Assembly (NCBI GenBank): GCA_012523185.1
Contig: JAAYIY010000008.1
Span: 1 to 51,956, forward strand
Direction: 5' to 3'
DNA: 51,956 bases
Source: Clostridiales bacterium
GTDB taxonomy: Bacteria; Bacillota; Clostridia; Oscillospirales; Acutalibacteraceae
Below are positions 50,651 through 51,956 of this stretch, piece after piece (position 1 is the first letter of the stretch; each line of letters starts with the position of its first letter). Below the pieces are notes generated by a model. It ran no database searches. It worked only from the letters and a program-made list of their open reading frames with translations, and had not been told where the DNA came from. The translations under genes were made by a program, and so were the position numbers.

Positions 50651-50992
50651 CTTTCTTCCGCGCTGCCGTTGAGCGCAAAAAAATTATAAAACCTTTAAGT
50701 GATTTTGTCAAGCCCAACTTTGAAAATGGTTAATTCAGCAAACTCTTGTTAATTCTCAAAGTAAACGCAGCAAACGCAGCAGTAGAAAGACTGATTGTGC
50801 TTAATATAACGAAAAGCGGTTGTTTTTATATGGTTGTTTTGATTCCAAAGGCAATAATGTTTAAAACATGGTGCTTCAATATTAATGATTCATAATAAGA
50901 AGCCTTAAAAGTCATTTCCTGAAGAAACAGAAAACCAAAATCGCTTTCTTCAAGGTTTTATAAAGATTCGGGCGAGAAATGGCGATTAGTTA
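50651..50992. other. Intergenic, no gene seen
   Basis: AT-rich DNA upstream of tRNA-Ala. A short AAACGCAGC doublet occurs near 50763. No open frame with a ribosome-binding site, no hairpin of note. Confidence 0.5.
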
Positions 50993-51021
50993 TTGCATTT
51001 AATACGACTTTAATTTATTAT
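50993..51021 (+). promoter_or_regulatory. Promoter of the last membrane protein gene
   Basis: TTGCAT (50993-50998), 17-bp spacer, TATTAT (51016-51021). Confidence 0.5.
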
Positions 51022-51153
51022 AGTAATAAGTCCTGACAGCAAAAATCATCAAAGGTAACGAACCGGTTATTTGTGATTTATATTATTTTTCTCACATTGC
51101 CGCGATTCATGTTTGATGTGTTTCCTAATCTAAGAGAAAAGAGACAAGGTTTG

Positions 51154-51819
51154 ATGAAACGAGTATTTGGAATAGCGGAAGCAGTGTTTAATGTGTTTTA
51201 TCTCATCACGGCGCTGATTTTGTCGATTATTCTTTTAACAGTCAATTCAGAAAACAGCACACGCACATTAGCGGGCGTTATGGCTTTGTTTTTAGTTGTG
51301 GGCGACTCTTTTCACCTTGTGCCGCGCATTGCTGTTATTATCACCGGCAGGGAAGAGCAAATGCGAAAAGCGCTTGGAACGGGGAAGCAAGCCGCGTCTG
51401 TCACCATGACAACATTTTATCTGCTGCTTTGGCAAATCGGGCTGAATATCTTTTCAACGGGAGAGCTAAAACTTCTGACTTTTGCCGTATATGCGCTGGC
51501 GGCTGTGCGGATTTTTCTCTGCCTGCTGCCGCAAAACAAATGGCAAGAACGCCATGCGCCGACAGCATGGGGAATCGCGCGCAACATCCCTTTCTTTTTG
51601 TTGGGCGCAGTGGTTGCCGCTCTGTTTTTTACGCAAAAGGGCAAATATCCGGGCTTGAATATGATGTGGGCCGCAATTGCTCTTAGCTTTGTTTTTTATT
51701 TGCCTGTGGTATTATGGTCAAACAAAAACCCGAAAGTCGGCATGCTTATGCTGCCTAAAACTTGCGCTTATTTATGGATGCTGATGATGTGCCTGTCCTT
51801 GGGCAACACCGCGCAATGA
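51154..51819 (+). CDS. Polytopic membrane protein of unknown function
   Basis: 221 residues from ATG 51154 with about seven hydrophobic segments. I recognise no characterised family. FLVVGDSFHLVPRIAVI, in which an aspartate, histidine and arginine sit in a membrane helix, is the most distinctive stretch and could be a functional site. AAGG lies just before this ATG; a GTG at 51073 would add 27 residues (a short hydrophobic stretch and a basic segment) and suits the promoter distance, so the start is uncertain. No partner gene is in the window. Confidence 0.65.
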   Translation: MKRVFGIAEAVFNVFYLITALILSIILLTVNSENSTRTLAGVMALFLVVGDSFHLVPRIAVIITGREEQMRKALGTGKQAASVTMTTFYLLLWQIGLNIFSTGELKLLTFAVYALAAVRIFLCLLPQNKWQERHAPTAWGIARNIPFFLLGAVVAALFFTQKGKYPGLNMMWAAIALSFVFYLPVVLWSNKNPKVGMLMLPKTCAYLWMLMMCLSLGNTAQ

Positions 51820-51956
51820 GCGGCTGAAGCCTTTGTTGCACGCTTGCTTGCATCTTTTCCGTCATATCGCCCAAAAATGCTCGGCAATACAAAAAGTATT
51901 GCCTGCGCTTTTTAGACAATCTGACGAAAAAATCTGACGGCGCAATCGCACAACAA

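Overview
The window looks like chromosomal DNA from an uncultured, anaerobic, mid-GC Clostridia member (Oscillospirales-like). This is inferred from gene content and style: Shine-Dalgarno-led genes on both strands with frequent TTG starts, a four-gene-operon style with ATGA overlaps, a PASTA-domain kinase-like protein, BspA-type leucine-rich repeats, rpsB-tsf, LarE, DtxR-type regulation and glycerol-1-phosphate dehydrogenase. No search could be run, so family names rest on motifs read by eye.

Layout. 1-6.0 kb is an accessory, partly decayed region: a BspA-like LRR lipoprotein behind a recurrent promoter/hairpin element, a 5'-truncated Rhs fragment, a NERD-domain protein flanked by two copies of an ~80-bp dispersed repeat, a membrane methyltransferase-like protein, a broken four-helix-bundle gene, an array of small hairpins, and two tRNA-Ser genes. 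6.0-11.1 kb (+) carries a copper-type P1B ATPase, trpS, an acyltransferase-like membrane protein and an Mrp/ApbC ATPase. 11.2-18.9 kb (-) is a probable operon: secreted alpha/beta-hydrolase-like protein, aldose epimerase, DtxR/MntR regulator, two flavoproteins and a variant pyrimidine-nucleoside phosphorylase. 19.1-20.8 kb is rpsB-tsf. 21.2-29.5 kb (-) has AraM/EgsA, an unknown membrane protein, a TPR protein, two Gfo/Idh/MocA oxidoreductases, a PTS-IIC-like transporter and a PASTA pseudokinase. 29.8-40.9 kb holds alaS, an MMPL exporter with a divergent TetR regulator, larE-tcdA, and a polar amino-acid ABC transporter. 41.2 kb is a rhodanese.

The most interesting part is 42.2-50.4 kb (-): a visibly AT-richer, five-gene operon beside a tRNA-Ala gene. 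It encodes a three-domain fusion (LicC-like nucleotidyltransferase + TagD-like cytidylyltransferase + PEP mutase), a phosphonoacetaldehyde reductase-like iron alcohol dehydrogenase, phosphonopyruvate decarboxylase, a YidC-like membrane protein lacking the conserved groove arginine, and a 1042-residue fusion of a CDP-glycerol-phosphotransferase-like domain to a membrane-bound sulfatase/phosphotransferase-fold domain. Read together: PEP -> phosphonopyruvate -> phosphonoacetaldehyde -> 2-hydroxyethylphosphonate, activated as a CMP ester and placed on a cell-surface glycopolymer. That assignment of steps is established for the single families; the coupling to surface polymer decoration and the role of the YidC-like protein are inference.
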